Shown here in pieces: positions 34,472-46,400 of a DNA stretch of 49,938 bases. The stretch comes from Chlamydomonas sphaeroides. Lineage: Eukaryota > Chlorophyta > Chlorophyceae > Chlamydomonadales > Chlamydomonadaceae. The notes under the pieces are model-generated. The model made no database searches, was not told the DNA's origin, and saw only the letters and a list, made by a program, of their open reading frames with translations. The stretch spans positions 1 through 49,938 of the forward strand of contig BDDC01000496.1 of the NCBI GenBank assembly GCA_001662425.1. The letters are read 5' to 3'. Every line of letters begins with the position of its first letter. Within the stretch, counting starts at the first letter, position 1. Made by a program: the position numbers and the translations under genes.

Positions 34472-37400
34472 ATGTCACGAACTTTCCTGTTGGGCCTTTT
34501 GGCCCTGGCCTTGTGCACGGCGCCCATCTTGGCTGCCGAGGAGGACGTGAAGATTGAGGTTACGGTGAGCCGCACTAGCATGTCGATGACCGATATCGCA
34601 TGCGTAGGAGCGCTACCGCAAAGGACAGCGCGTCACGATCGTCCCGGCATTATCAGCCCGCGCAAGCTGATTGGTTGTTAGAGTAACGGGCGGAAGCATA
34701 CCGCATGTGCCGATCCTCAATGTGCTGCGGCGCGACAGCAACGCCTGCGTCCTTGCATGTGGGCAATCGCCACCCGCCCCCGCAGTCCAAGCCGGATGCT
34801 TGCGAGCAATCGGCCGAGAACCTGATGTATGTCGCGGTGCACTACGTGGTACGTGGGTGGGTCGGAAGCTGGGCGGCGTTGCCCCGATGGCTCCCGGTTG
34901 GGTACCGACACGTTCCCCCACATCCGACCCCGACCCCCGGTGTTCTGCAACCTGTGCAGGGCCGCGTCCAAGGCGGTGAGGAGTTTGACAACTCGTACAA
35001 CCGCGGCGAGCCCATTGAGTTCCAGCTGGGCGCTGAGCAGGTGCAGATGGGGCAAGGGGCCGCGTGGTGGGCTCAAGGAGCCGGTGTGGCTCTTACACAA
35101 CATGTGTGCTGTCCAGCCGCTACCTCCTCCTCCGATCCCCACTTGAACGCCGGGTCGTGGGCGGTCGAGCGCATGCGCGCAGCAGCCGAGGTGTCCGCCA
35201 GGGGCTGCTGCCGGGTGCCTGGTGCCGCAGCAGCGACATCCCGGGCGTGTTCCCCACAACGACCCGGCAGCCGGGCGCTGCTGAGCTGCACCTTGGTCGT
35301 ACCTCAGCCCCCCGCGGGCGGCTCCGAGGGCGGCCCCGCCTAGCCGTCGGGTCGGTCCGGTTGCCACAGCCGCCGGCACGTCCGGCGGTGCTACCTGGCG
35401 GTTGGACCGGGGCTCGGCCAGGACGCGCGGGTCAAGCGCACCGCGCCCCAAGCCGCCGCCATCGTCGCTCTCACAGCCGACATGCTCCGGCGACGTCGCC
35501 CAGCTGCCGGCCTGCGGCCGCCGCCCGCCTCGCCAAAATAGCAAAGCAGCAGGCGACCGGATTCGCACCATCCCCGCGCTCTACGTCTTGCGTGCTCGAG
35601 CCTGCACGCCCACTCTCCCTGCACCGCACCTCTCGCTTCCCACCCCGCCAGGTTATTGCCGGCTGGGACCTGGGCGTCAAGGGCATGTGGTGAGCTGGGG
35701 GGGCCCACATACCCGTGCCAATCGTCGTTTCCATTTTCGTGTTCACTGTACTATTTACATTATAACATCACATATAGCATCATCATACGCCAAACGTTGA
35801 TTCCATTCCTGTCCATTCATTGAATCATTCACAACATCTTACCGCACCGCACAGCTGCGCGCCTCCCCACTGCGCCCATGCGGTTGCGCTTGGGGCGTAT
35901 GGGGGTATTAGATGGGTACAGGTTGCGAAAGCAGTGACGAAGGTCCCGGGGAGGTCCGGGGCTCGGTGCATGGGGTAGTGCCGGGGTGGGCCTATCGGGC
36001 TGGGCCCCACCAGCGCGCCGCGTGCACAGCGCCAGACTGCCAGAGGCGGGGCCCACGGGTCTACGGCCTGGGGCACACGGTCAGGGGCTCACGACCCAGG
36101 GCGGCCGAGCCATTGAGCCGGCCGCCGCCAGGGCCGACACGCACTACGGCCCTGAGGCGCGGACGCGGGCGGGGCCGCGGTGGCCGGTGGGGACTCGGCC
36201 CCAAGGCGAGAGCCCAGAGGCCGACGGCTGATGCCTGTCGCTGGGGCCGTGGGACCTCGTTGCCGCTGCCCGAGGACCGTGCAGGACGCTGCACCCTCGC
36301 CCCGCGCTCTCGTCCCTGCGCCCTGATGCCGTTGGCCCAAGGCCCTGCCCTCGCCAGCGTGCGCGCCTGCGTCCGCACGCATAGGTCGGCGTGTGGCACG
36401 ACCATCCGCCCGCACTGCCACCTGACCGCCCGCGCGTGGCACGATCCTTCGCCCGCGCGGGCGTATGAGTCTGGCAGCAACCTCTGGCTGGCACATCCCC
36501 GCACCCCCCACGCACCACCACGCACCGATGTCACCTCCAGTGCCGCGGCTTGCGTCGTTTCATGACCCCGCCCCCTGTGGCCCTGCGCCCCAAACCCCGA
36601 CCCCTCCCCCCAAATGCAGCGTCGGCGAGAAGCGCACCCTAACCATCCCCCCGCACCTGGCGTACGGCGAGGAGGGCGTGGGCCCCATCCCGGGTGAGCG
36701 GAGCACAGCCGGTGTGCGGTGCGGTGCGGTGCATCGCCTCGCGAGCAGCAGGGGGCTTGCAACGGGGCCATGGGAGGGGCAGTGCAGCGCCTCGCAAGCA
36801 GCCCTCTCGGATGGCTGCCACCGCCACGGGAACCGATGGCCCGAGGGTTCCGTCGATGGCCCTGGGGTGTGCGGCGAGGACCACAGCGGCACGGTTGCTG
36901 CTGCTCGCTGCCGGCGCTCTGCCCGGCTGTGTGGGGGCGCCCAGCTGCCACATGCCGGTCCGGTCCCGTCCAGTCAACCGCGCGGTGGGGATGCGCGCCG
37001 CCGCCGCCGGCGACCGCCTGCGCCTGGCGCTGGCGCTGGCGCCGCTGCCGCCGCCGCCGCCGCCGGCCACCGTCGCGGTCCGCTGGGCCGGCTTGCCATC
37101 CACCGCGCAGCGCTGCACGCCCGGCCCCGGCCCTGGCCCCGCGCTGCACGCCCGGGGCTCCCAGGGGCAGTGCCTGCGGGGCCGCCCTCCTGTGCGCAGC
37201 CACGCAGGCAGCCCTCTCCGATGCCGCGCGTGCCGGAGCCCCACTCCCTCGAAGGCGGCCGTGGCGCCTTGGGCCGCTGCGCGCACGCAGCGCACCCGCC
37301 GGCAGCGCTTCAACCGCGCTGCACCAGCCCACCAACTGCAACATGCTGCGTCTGGTGGTGCTTCATTACCCGCCCTGTCCCCCCCCCGCGTCACGTCCTC

Positions 37401-38727
37401 TTGCCGGTTCTCTTTGCCTTTGGGGCGGCGCTCGTTGGCCGCTGCGGCACGCTGTGGCCCCCCGCTGCTGTTACTCCCGCCTGCCAGCCTCGCCCTGTCG
37501 CCCGCTGCCGTGGACTGCTCCACCCCATCCCACCTCACCCCACCATGCCGCCTCACCCTGTCCCCCGCTGGCCCCCGCTCCTCGGCCCGCAGGCGGCGCC
37601 ACGCTCGTGTTTGATGTGGAGCTGGTGCGCGTGACGGACGAGCCGACGCAGGTGCGGCGTGGGTTTGCAGGATAGAAAACAGACGGAGCCAAGGAAGAGG
37701 ATGTGGGCGCGAGGGTTGTTACAATTGTTGAAGCGTGAGGGACGAGCCGGCGCAGGCGCGGCGTCACCGTGGTTTGCCAGGTTGCCCATGCTGCTTGGGG
37801 GGCGCAGCGGCGGGTCGCAGGATGTGGGCGGGAGCGTTGCCACAGTTGTTGAAGCGCGAGCCCAGGCGATGTGCACGCAACGATGTGTGTGGGGTTGCGT
37901 CAGTGGCGTGTGATTTGCTCGCCGCCCGCCGCCCCCAGGCCTCGGCCGAGGCGTATCCCGGCTACGACGACTACCCCGCCGGCACCGCCTACGGCGGCAT
38001 GGCGGGCGAGGAGGGCGCCTGGGGCGAGGGCGGCGACGACGAGCACTTCGAGCGCATGGCGGGCACGGAGGAGGTGCGCGCGTCCTTGGGCCGCAGCCAC
38101 CATACTAATACATTGTTCTTTATGATGTCTTTATGATGTCCGCAATCCTTCCGCTCTATGCCATGTTGCGCTGATGAGGATGGGGACCATGGGCCGCAGC
38201 AGGAGACGAGGTGGGGTTAGGCTATGCCATGCACAGCCTGTCTCGGGCCGGGGCAGCGGCTCGCCAGGGCACGTGCCAAAAGCCAGAGGCAGAGCCGCGC
38301 AGCGCCTGTGCCGGGGCCTGTGCCAGCGCCTGTGCCAGCGCCTGTGCCAGCCAGGGCCAGGGTCTGCACTGCTCTGTTCTAGGCTCTAGGGGGATTCCTG
38401 CAGGGGCAGCAGGCAATGTCGTACCGCGCCAGGCCCAGGGCCGTGCCAGCACCAGGGACTGCGCCACGCCAGGGGCAGCGCTAGGACCACGCGGGCGGAT
38501 TGTTGGGCGAGTTGCTGGGTGGGCGCGCGGGCGGGCGTCGCGGACAGGTGCCCCTGCAGGGCGGAGCGCCTGCTAGAGCGTGCCAGCCCGGCCCATCACG
38601 CAGGCGATGCCCCCTTCCTGACCTGCATGCACTCCCTGACCCCCGCTCCCTGACCCCCACCCCAATGGTTGCCGCATTGCAGGGCTACGGCGGCGACGAG
38701 GGCGGAGCCGAGTGGACCCAGGAGTAG
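34472..38727 (+). CDS. FKBP-type peptidyl-prolyl cis-trans isomerase, secretory-pathway (8 exons)
   Basis: Exons: 34472-34564, 34786-34848, 34960-35040, 35652-35689, 36620-36693, 37593-37651, 37939-38073, 38683-38727. They join in phase to 195 aa plus TAG. The product catalyses prolyl cis-trans isomerisation during protein folding. Residues 1-22 are a signal peptide (FLLGLLALALCTAPILA). The FKBP domain follows, with the canonical pocket residues in place: HYV, EEFDNSYNRGEPIEF, VIAGWD, GMCVGEKRTLTIPPHLAYG (Cys made by splicing TG|C) and GGATLVFDVEL. The Cys in PDACEQ and GMCVG are as in ER-type FKBP13 relatives. A Gly/Glu/Tyr-rich acidic tail of about 58 residues ends in TQE, with no HDEL-type retention signal. 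The domain is complete and intact. The ER lumen is the likeliest site; a thylakoid-lumen form is less likely because the N-terminus is a short, classical signal peptide. Flanked by inverted F-box/ankyrin relics. Confidence 0.9.
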
Positions 38728-39398
38728 GCGGCGCGTGGGAGGCGGCGCGCCTCCTTGAGCCCCGTGTCGCTGGAGGCCGCAAGGCCCCGCGTGGAGGCAG
38801 GCGCAACTGCGGCGCCCTCGGGTTTGGCGGCACACGGCGGAGCTGGCGGTGTGGGCCGGGGCTAAGGGAGGAAGGAAGAGCGCAGGCAGGGCCTCGCCCC
38901 GCAGGAGGCAGGCACGCATACGGGGAGCCTTGGCTGCTGGCCGTCCGGGCCGTGGGGGCCTTGGCTGGCGCCCGTCCGGGCCGTGCGGCGAGCTGCGCCC
39001 CAGCAGGCGCAGCCCGCAGCGCCGGACGGGCCAGGGAGGAGCCGTGGCCGCGGCACGCTAGGGCAGCTGGTGGCAGGCCGGGGCGGCCGCTTGGGGTGGG
39101 GCTGTCCGGAAGGGGGCGACGGGCGCTCGCAGGGTGGCGGCGCAAGCACGGGTCGGCGTGGGTTGCTGCGGGAGGCGCAAGGGTGCGGCGCTGCGGCTGT
39201 GGGTCGCGCGCGGAGAGGGCCTGCAGGCGTTGGGGCCCAGGGGTTCGTGGGTCATGAGGTGACGCGGGGCGGCGGCGGTGCGCGTGGGCGGCATGCTCCC
39301 AGGGAGGGCCCCTCCTGGCATGTATGTATGCCCTGACGTGCGTCCGTTGCGCCGGGCAGGGCAGGCCCGCGCGCGCCGCGGCGCCGGTTTGTTGCGCG
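38728..39398 (+). other. Probable 3' UTR of the FKBP gene
   Basis: There are about 670 nt between the FKBP stop and the first plus-strand TGTAA. It is very GC-rich; the antisense and sense open frames here show no domain. Confidence 0.45.
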
Positions 39399-39403
39399 TG
39401 TAA
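39399..39403 (+). promoter_or_regulatory. TGTAA poly(A) signal of the FKBP gene
   Basis: It lies inside GCGCGTGTAAATGCCGACAC, which recurs nearby as GCGCGTGTGATTGCCGACAC about 26 bp on. It is the first TGTAA after the stop codon. Confidence 0.45.
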
Positions 39404-40039
39404 ATGCCGACACGACCTCTTGCGCGTGTGATTGCCGACACGACAAGGCTGGCTGTTTTAGCCACGCGCGGCACCTTCCTCCGGCCGCGTCTGTCTACCT
39501 GCCAGTTCGCCCCAAAACGGACCCGCGATGGCAGCACGGTATATATCCAGCACCAGCCAGAGTGCCAAGACCATACCACCGGCACCCAAGCCAGTCACGC
39601 ACATGACTTCGGCACTGCCTCGCCGTCAAGTTCAACCCACCATGACGCCAGCCCCAGCCAGCAAGGTGCCCCAGGACGGCCTCGCATCGCAGCAGGCGGC
39701 ACGCCTGCTTTGCTGCCGCTTTGCCGGAGCCTGCGTGTCACGCGTGCCTGCCCGCATTGCCGCCCCACCGCCGCAATTGTTCGTCACCGTGTAGTCACCC
39801 TGGGCAACAGACTCTGTGGCAGCGAAGGCGCCGCCGAGCGCCTCCACCCGTGGTCCCGTGCTTGCTGCTGCGCTCAGCGCACCCCTGGGTCCGCATTGGT
39901 AAATAACCCCGCGCGCGCGCACAGCTACGCCCGCCGCTCGCTCGGGGGCACTAGATGCGCAGCACTACTCAGCGACTCGGCAGAACATGCCGTGCCCCTT
40001 GGCCGACCAGGCCAAGGGAGCCGCTCGCCATACCGTAGC
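39404..40039. other. Intergenic sequence, no gene recognised
   Basis: GC-rich sequence between the FKBP 3' end and the inverted F-box/ankyrin relic. Open frames on both strands show no domain or paralog. Confidence 0.4.
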
Positions 40040-41005
40040 TAGCTTCATCCACGCAGCAGCCACTCGGCCTTGGCCTCCCAGTCGGGCGTGGTGCTGGCTG
40101 CGGCTGCGGCCAGGACCTCTTTGCCGCACCGCAACATACAGTCCACTCCTGAGGCTGCCACCGACGTCGATAGATACCGCGCTCAGCCACTAGATAGCTG
40201 GCTACTGCATGTGTTGACACCAGCTAGCCCGCCCCTCGAATACAGGGCATGCAGGGACCGGACGCGGCACCATCACAAAGTCGTCTGGCTGGAGCCCATC
40301 GTAATAGAAGGATTGTGTAGGATGTACCGTCGGCCACATCCATGGTTCTCGCCGCATGTGGCGGTCATCATGGCGGGATGGCCGCCGCCGCAGCAGCCAG
40401 GCCTCCGGATGGCCGCCTGCAGCAGCGAGCCGAGCTGCTCCGCGGAAGCTCAGAAACGCCGCTTCGCCCTCCTGGCACAGCAGCCACTCGCAGACGGGCC
40501 GGTGGCTGCCGCGGGCCGCTGCGTCAAGGTCATCATAGTGCGGCTGGCACCAGTGGCGCGCCAGCCGCTTCTACACCTCCAGCTGACCGGCGCCAGCGGC
40601 CCCTTCCACCGCGAAATGCAGGGGGAAGCTGTTGAGCTCGACTGCCATCTCCAGGTTAGGCAGCACGCCAGACGCAGCGGTCAGCGCCACAAGCTGCGCC
40701 TGCGTCTCCAAGTCTCGCAAGGCGTCCCGGTCGCCCCACTTGGCCGCGAAGACGTCCTGGGGCACCGGCTGAGATAGCTTGATGCCGTCATGGATGAAAT
40801 GCGCAGCTGCATCGGGCGACACCAGACGCCAAGTAATCGCCCGGACGTTGGTTGTATGGCGCTTAGCTACGCTAAATAGCAGTGAAGTTGGGAAGCCCCG
40901 CCAGACGCGACGGTCGAGCTGCATCATAATCGGTACGTACGCGTCGTTGAGGCGCAAGCGCTGCGTAATGCAGCCAGCGTCGTGTATAGTAATGGTGCGC
41001 ACCAT
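40040..41005 (-). pseudogene. Decayed F-box/ankyrin-type gene, inverted relative of 30453
   Basis: ATG at 41005 begins a frame with TWRLVSPDAAAHFIHDG, LSQPVPQDVFAAKWGDR and QLVALTAASGVLPNLEMA. These are closely matched in the 30453 gene (TWRLVSPDAAAHVSG, LSQPVPQHAFAAKW, QLVALTAASGVRPNLELA). The frame ends at TAG 40571-40573, after GAGQLEV. The same frame beyond it still reads KRLARHWCQPHYDD and RGSHRPVCEWLLCQEG, matching RGGNRPVCGWLLCQEG. Further on, 40133-40052 matches 31140-31210 of the relative at DNA level (CCTGGCCGCAGCC ... GACTGGGAGGCCAAGGCCGA), but the segment between is missing or rearranged. It is a 5'-biased pseudogene. Together with the 30453 gene it brackets the FKBP gene in inverted orientation. 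Confidence 0.7.
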
Positions 41006-41103
41006 AGCGCTGCTATGTGCGCCAGACCATGTCGTACGACTTAATCGTCAGGTCCGTTCTCGCCTGAGAAGGTACGCTGCACCACGCTGCACGAAGGGTC
41101 GTT

Positions 41104-41302
41104 GCCGCCCCTGGCCGCCCCTGGCCGCCCCTCCGCCCCGCCGCCCCGCCGCCCCGCCGCCCCGCCGCCCCGCCGCCACGCCGCCACGCCGCCACGCCGC
41201 CACGCCGCCACGCCGCCACGCCGCCCCGCCGCCCCGCCGCCCTGCCGCCACGCCGCCACGCCGCCACGCCGCCCTGCCGCCACGCCGCCACGCCGCCCCG
41301 CC
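41104..41302. repeat. (CGCCGCCA/C)n 8-bp minisatellite
   Basis: About 200 bp of 8-bp units alternating CGCCGCCA and CGCCGCCC, just upstream of the inverted F-box/ankyrin relic. The long Gly/Ala/Arg frames on the minus strand and Pro/Ala/Thr frames on the plus strand are products of the repeat and not genes. Confidence 0.9.
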
Positions 41303-43437
41303 TATACATGTTATATAGCTTTTATAGGTTGTTGACTTCGTTCTATATGTCAAATGGGCGGTGACCGGCGCCGGCATGCGCCCTGCTGCCCGCGAACCGC
41401 TCGCATCGGCAGCCAAGCGCCTGTGGCCGGCGCCGTGTTGTGGTCGCTAATTCGGCAGGACTAGACACATGGCTCCTAGTGGCTGGTTGCCAGGCGTGGG
41501 GTGTCAGTCCTGGGTGTCTGATACGACGGCTGTTTCTGGCGGAGGGCGCTTGCCGGAGGGTAGGCGTAGAGGCTGGATTCCCGAGGTAGCAGTGGCACAA
41601 CACACAAGGGTCCGACTTGGGCTTAGCCCGGGCTGCTCTTCAAACACTGGGCTGGACTCGGTGGTTTGGGCGGTGCCGACGGCTGCACCCGGACTACGCT
41701 AGGAAGGGGAACCGAACCCGGACGTGCGCCGCCCTGTGGTTCCAACCGCGCCACGGGTACGTCTGGTCGGAGCCCCGTGCCACCGGCCAAACAGCAAACC
41801 AGCCCCTGCAAGGTGGTCTCTGTTCCTCTCCTGGCATCCTTGTGGTTGTAATTGGAAACCCAGCCCCTGCGTGTCGCATCGCCCCTCGCCAGCCCGGACC
41901 GCGTCTTGGGTAGGCAGCAGCACACCAAACGGGCCCTGCCCGGCCCGTTCCGCACCCCACCAGAACCCGGCCGCACCCCTTCCTCGGCTCCAGGTCATTG
42001 CCGCTAAGCGACCAGGGCAGCCGATGGCTGTACGCGATGTACAACCAGCCATTGTCGCCACCGCCCAGGGCACCAAACATCCAAACTCCCCTGGACTAAA
42101 CTGCCTGCCCGGCTCCGCGTGCGCCAGCGGCCAGCGGCCAGGGGCCATAGCGCCGAGACCTCAAGCGTGCAAGCGCGCGGTGCTGGCGCCTCAAGCCGGG
42201 GCGGCGCAGGGGCGCGCGCCCCGAGCAGGGCGCACCGCATTGCCAGACCGCCACCGTACACCAAGTGTGAGCAGACTGCTCGATTGGTGACTCCTGCGCC
42301 CGCGCCATGCTCCGAAGGTAGCCAGGCCCACCGGCCGTGCCGCGCCGCTTGCACTGCGAGGATGACGGCAGCGCGGCCGCGGCCGCCCCAACCTGCCAGC
42401 ACGGCCGCCTCAGCTTCCAGAGGCGGCATTGGGGAATTTATCAGGGTTCTGGAGCAGCCGCGAGCACCGGAATTCGCAGGCTTCAAAAGACGTGGCCCCA
42501 TCACGCGCCAATGCGTCGGCCTCCAGGCTGGCGCGGGCGCACCATGCCCGGCCGCCACCATGCCCGGAGGCACGCACTGGCAGGAGCGGGCCCAGACCGG
42601 GCCACCGCCCTGCCTAGCGAGACCAGACGCCCGGGCGGGGGTCGGGCGGTCGCAAGCGCGTGACACTTCACCCAACCCAGGCGCCACCGTGCAGCCGGCG
42701 AGTGGCGGCACGGGCCCACCACTGGCCTCCAAAGCGCAGCTGCGGGCCGGCCTAGCTCCCAAAGCCTTTCATTCTTACTACACAAACAACCCCCCAAGCC
42801 ACATGCAATTACGCAGCCGGCGACAGGTAGCACGGGCGCCCGCATCCTGCTGCCTGTGCGAAGGGCCCTGGCAGCAACAATCACGGAAGAAGTGTGATCG
42901 CCCCAACCTGCCCAGGCGCCGGCTTTGGGGGGGGGAGACCAAGGGAGCATAGCCTGGCGTGCCTGCGCTCCCAACCGGATTGACGTCGACGTTTGCGCCC
43001 CCAAGCTCGCCGCCTCTTCATCGAACAGCTAAACTGAGCGGTGCGCACCAACCCCGCAACTCCTCGAGTGGCTGGGCGGTGGTGGCGCCGGGTTGACACG
43101 GTTTCACACGCTGGACTTAGGCACGCTCGACACACGACCGCGAAAGACTAAAGAGTCTGTTTACGGACGTTGCGGCACACATCTCTAGAGGGCCCGTAAG
43201 GGCGACATCAACGGTTGCGTCGGCACGCGCGAGCCACGCTGGGGCACACGCGAGCCTGGCAACATAAGCAAGATGTGTTTAACGAGCTGCAAATGGCTGC
43301 ACGGAAATATAAGCCGGTTGCAAAATTCTTGGGACGAGCATTGCATGGGGATTCATTGAGCGCTCTGGTGTCCCGGCGAGCGAACAGACCGTCCCCACTC
43401 CACGCACCACCCCAGCCCCGAACCACACCCTAGCACC
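41303..43437. other. Intergenic sequence upstream of the BFR1-like gene
   Basis: No gene is recognised with confidence. On the minus strand near 42080-41990 a short stretch, MFGALGGGDNGWLYIAYS, faintly resembles a Kelch-type blade, but it stands alone without usable exon structure. The interval 43100-43437 should hold the promoter and 5' UTR of the next gene. Confidence 0.4.
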
Positions 43438-46400
43438 ATGGCCGAAGTCGAGACCCCCGTCGAGCAGCAGCCTGAGCGCGGCGAGCGCCGGGAGCGCGAC
43501 GACGGCCCCATCGTTTACGACGAGAGCCTGCTCATTATCGTTAAGGGCAAGGTGCAGCAGCCCAAGCAGCCAGACCACACCGAGAGCAGGATTCTCATCC
43601 AGAAGCTGCAGGCGGAAATCACCAAGCGCGGCGATCGCATAAAGGAGATCAAGACCATCGAGGAGCAGCTGCGCAGCAACGCCAAGGGCGCTTACTCGGG
43701 CAACAAGGATGTTATCCAGAAGCTGCAGGAGCTGCGTGGCCAGCGCGGGACCATCATCGTGAGTTGGGCGTGCGCGGGAGGGGGGCCATTGCAACGGCCC
43801 CTTTCGCAGCCCCAGCAATGTTCGTGACGTTCTTGGACCGAATTTGTGTACCACGTCGAGATGGCTGTGGGTCACACGCTGCTTGGGTGTCGACCCGCAG
43901 AGGCAAAAGGCTGCCATCCGCGACGAGCTGCACAACAGCGACGGCGCTCGCGATGCCATCCGCGCGGAGATGCGGAGCATTCGCGACAAGAACCGCAACA
44001 CCAACCTTGAAAAGATTGAGGAGGAGCTGCGCCAGGTGGGGGCACGTTGCTGCTGCCGCTGCTGCTGCCGGCACGAAACCAGCAGGTTCCTCCTGCGACA
44101 CACATGCTGCTTCGGCTAGCCCACTCCGTAACGCTGCACGCTGTCAGGCAGCAGCCACGGGTTCGCCAGACACCATGGGCCCTGGCCCTGGGACCCCCCG
44201 GTCCACGGCCCTCGGCCTCCGTGACGCCACCTTCTTGCCGCTTTCCCCGTCCCCGCGCAGCTGGAGTTCAAGCTGCAGCACGAGACGCTCGCGGACCAGG
44301 AGGAGAAGCGCGTGCAGCAGCAGGTGCGGCGGCGCTGCAAGCTTGCAAAAGGATAGCGGGAATCGGCCTCGAGGCGTAGCGGGCTTGATCGTCCCGTGGA
44401 CCCGGCAGCAGCGCCTTAGCAGCCCATGGCAGCGTTAGTCCGCGGCAAGAAAGAGATATGACGCCGAATATAGGAGGCGTAGGCGCACCATCGCTGAAGA
44501 AGTAGCCCTGTGGATGAACGCGGCCCGGCACGGCGCGGGGGCCCACCGCAGCCGTCTGCGGCCCTGCACGCCTGACTGCACGCCCGACTGCTCCCGGGCC
44601 CTCTGCACAGCGCGCCCTCCGTCCCTCCTTTACCCGCTCTCTGCCCTCAACACTCGGGCACGCTCAGCCCTCGGACTCAGCGCCCCCGCGCTCCGCCCCC
44701 CGCTGCGCTTCCCCTCCCGTCCCCTCTCGCACCGCTCCCCCATTCGTCAACGCTCTCCCAACCTCTGTCTATCCATTTCATGTCTCCCCTCCGTTAGGTG
44801 GCCGCCCTGACCGCGGCGCGGCCCATGGCCAAGAAGTACGCCGAGTACGACGCGCGGCTCAAGGAGGGCGATGCGCAGCGCGCCGCCATCATCGCGCGCC
44901 TCAAGGAGAGCGACGGCGTCATCGCGGCTCTGGACGCACAGATCGCCGAGCACAGCGCTGTGCTGGACGAGGCCAAGGCCAAGGCGGACGGCCACGCGGC
45001 CGACCTGCCCTCGCTGCAGGCAAGGCCCGTGGCCGCACAAGCAGCGCGGGGCGGGGCGAGGCGTGCTGGCGTGCGGGGCAACGCGGACGCACGCTAGCCG
45101 GCGGCATAGGTGCACCGGGCGGCTGCCAGCGCGCGGCAGGCCTTGGGCTGCGGCGTGGGTGTGCATCCACCAGCAGCCGCCGTCGCCGCATCGGTGCCTG
45201 AGGACAGGCTTCTCAGGGCCAGGGTCCCGAATGCTCACCTCGTGCGATGCCTCGCCTCGCCTTGCTCCTTGGCCGCGGCCTCGGCCATTTGCTTGTGGCC
45301 GCCCATCCACTTGACCCACCCCCGTCCTTACTCTCTCCGGGATCCAGGTCGAGAAGAAGGAGAACTACGAGATGATGGTGGTGATGCGCGCCAAGATTGA
45401 CGAGCTGCGCAAGGCCAACGACGCCGAGTACCAGGAGTACATCAAGCGGGACCGCGCGTACCGCGGCTGGAAGCGCGCGGACGGCCGCAAGAAGTGAGTA
45501 ACGGGAAACTGGGGCGGCAACTTGGGCGGGGAGGGGGCTATGGTGTCGCGCCATTGTCAAGAGCAGCACTTGCAGCACCTTCCGTGGCTGGGGGTGAGGG
45601 CCGCACATGCGTTGGAGGAGCACAGTGCAGGCTAATGAGACCGGAACACTGGGATGGGGAAGGGAACATGTGAAACAAGGCCCTGACTTCAGCTCAGGCA
45701 GCGTGCGGTGTGGTAAGCGGTGGATACATACCGGCGGTGGAGTTAAGAAGCGGCGGCCGCCGATGGGGGGGTTCTCCTGAACTGGCACGAAGGCGGTGGA
45801 TACATACCGGCTCGAGCATAAGGAAAAGGCGCAGCCTCCGCATGTTGGTGCGGCCATCTGGAAGCGGCGGGCAGGTTGCTTGTAGCGGACGCTGGCAATG
45901 TGCCAGTCGACTCAGACGAGCAAGTGGGCCAAACCGCGGGCGGCTGTGGCGGGGGCCACGTGCATCGCAGCCCGGAGGCCGAAGCCTCGGTGCGCATGCT
46001 CGTCCCGCTGGCTGCTCGCACGTGCTGACCGCTCGTCGGCCGCGCCCCGGCCCCTGCTGCGAAGGTACGAGGAGCGCCAAAAGGAGCGCGAGCAGCGTGA
46101 CCGGGACCGGACAGAGGACGACAACATCGCCATGGGCACCATTGTCAGCGAGCCCTTCAGCAGCGAGGTGAGGCTGACCGCTGGGCGCCGTGCTCGTGAG
46201 GAGGGGCCTTGCGCGGTGCAGGCATGGCTACATGGGGTGACGAGGAGCTGGATTGATGGGCCCGCAATCGGTGGCTTGTGGGCTCACTTTCGGGGGCTCG
46301 TGACTCAGCGCGGCACAGGCTGCCGCGGCGCGGGTGACAGCTTCCACGTAGCACGGTTTGGGCACGCTGGGCATCGCGTGGCGTGGCGTGACGGCTCGGC

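Noticed and set aside
36061..37344. 427-codon minus-strand frame across FKBP introns 4 and 5
   Set aside because: It has a low-complexity Arg/Ala/Gly product, no domain, and overlaps confirmed FKBP exon 5 antisense.
41104..41302. CRISPR-like array
   Set aside because: The 8-bp units have no unique spacers, and the genome is eukaryotic.
41013..41416. Long Gly/Ala/Arg and Pro/Ala/Thr frames
   Set aside because: These are pure translation of the 8-bp CGCCGCC minisatellite.
41990..42080. Kelch-repeat gene on the minus strand
   Set aside because: Only one faint blade-like stretch, with no neighbouring repeats or consistent exons.
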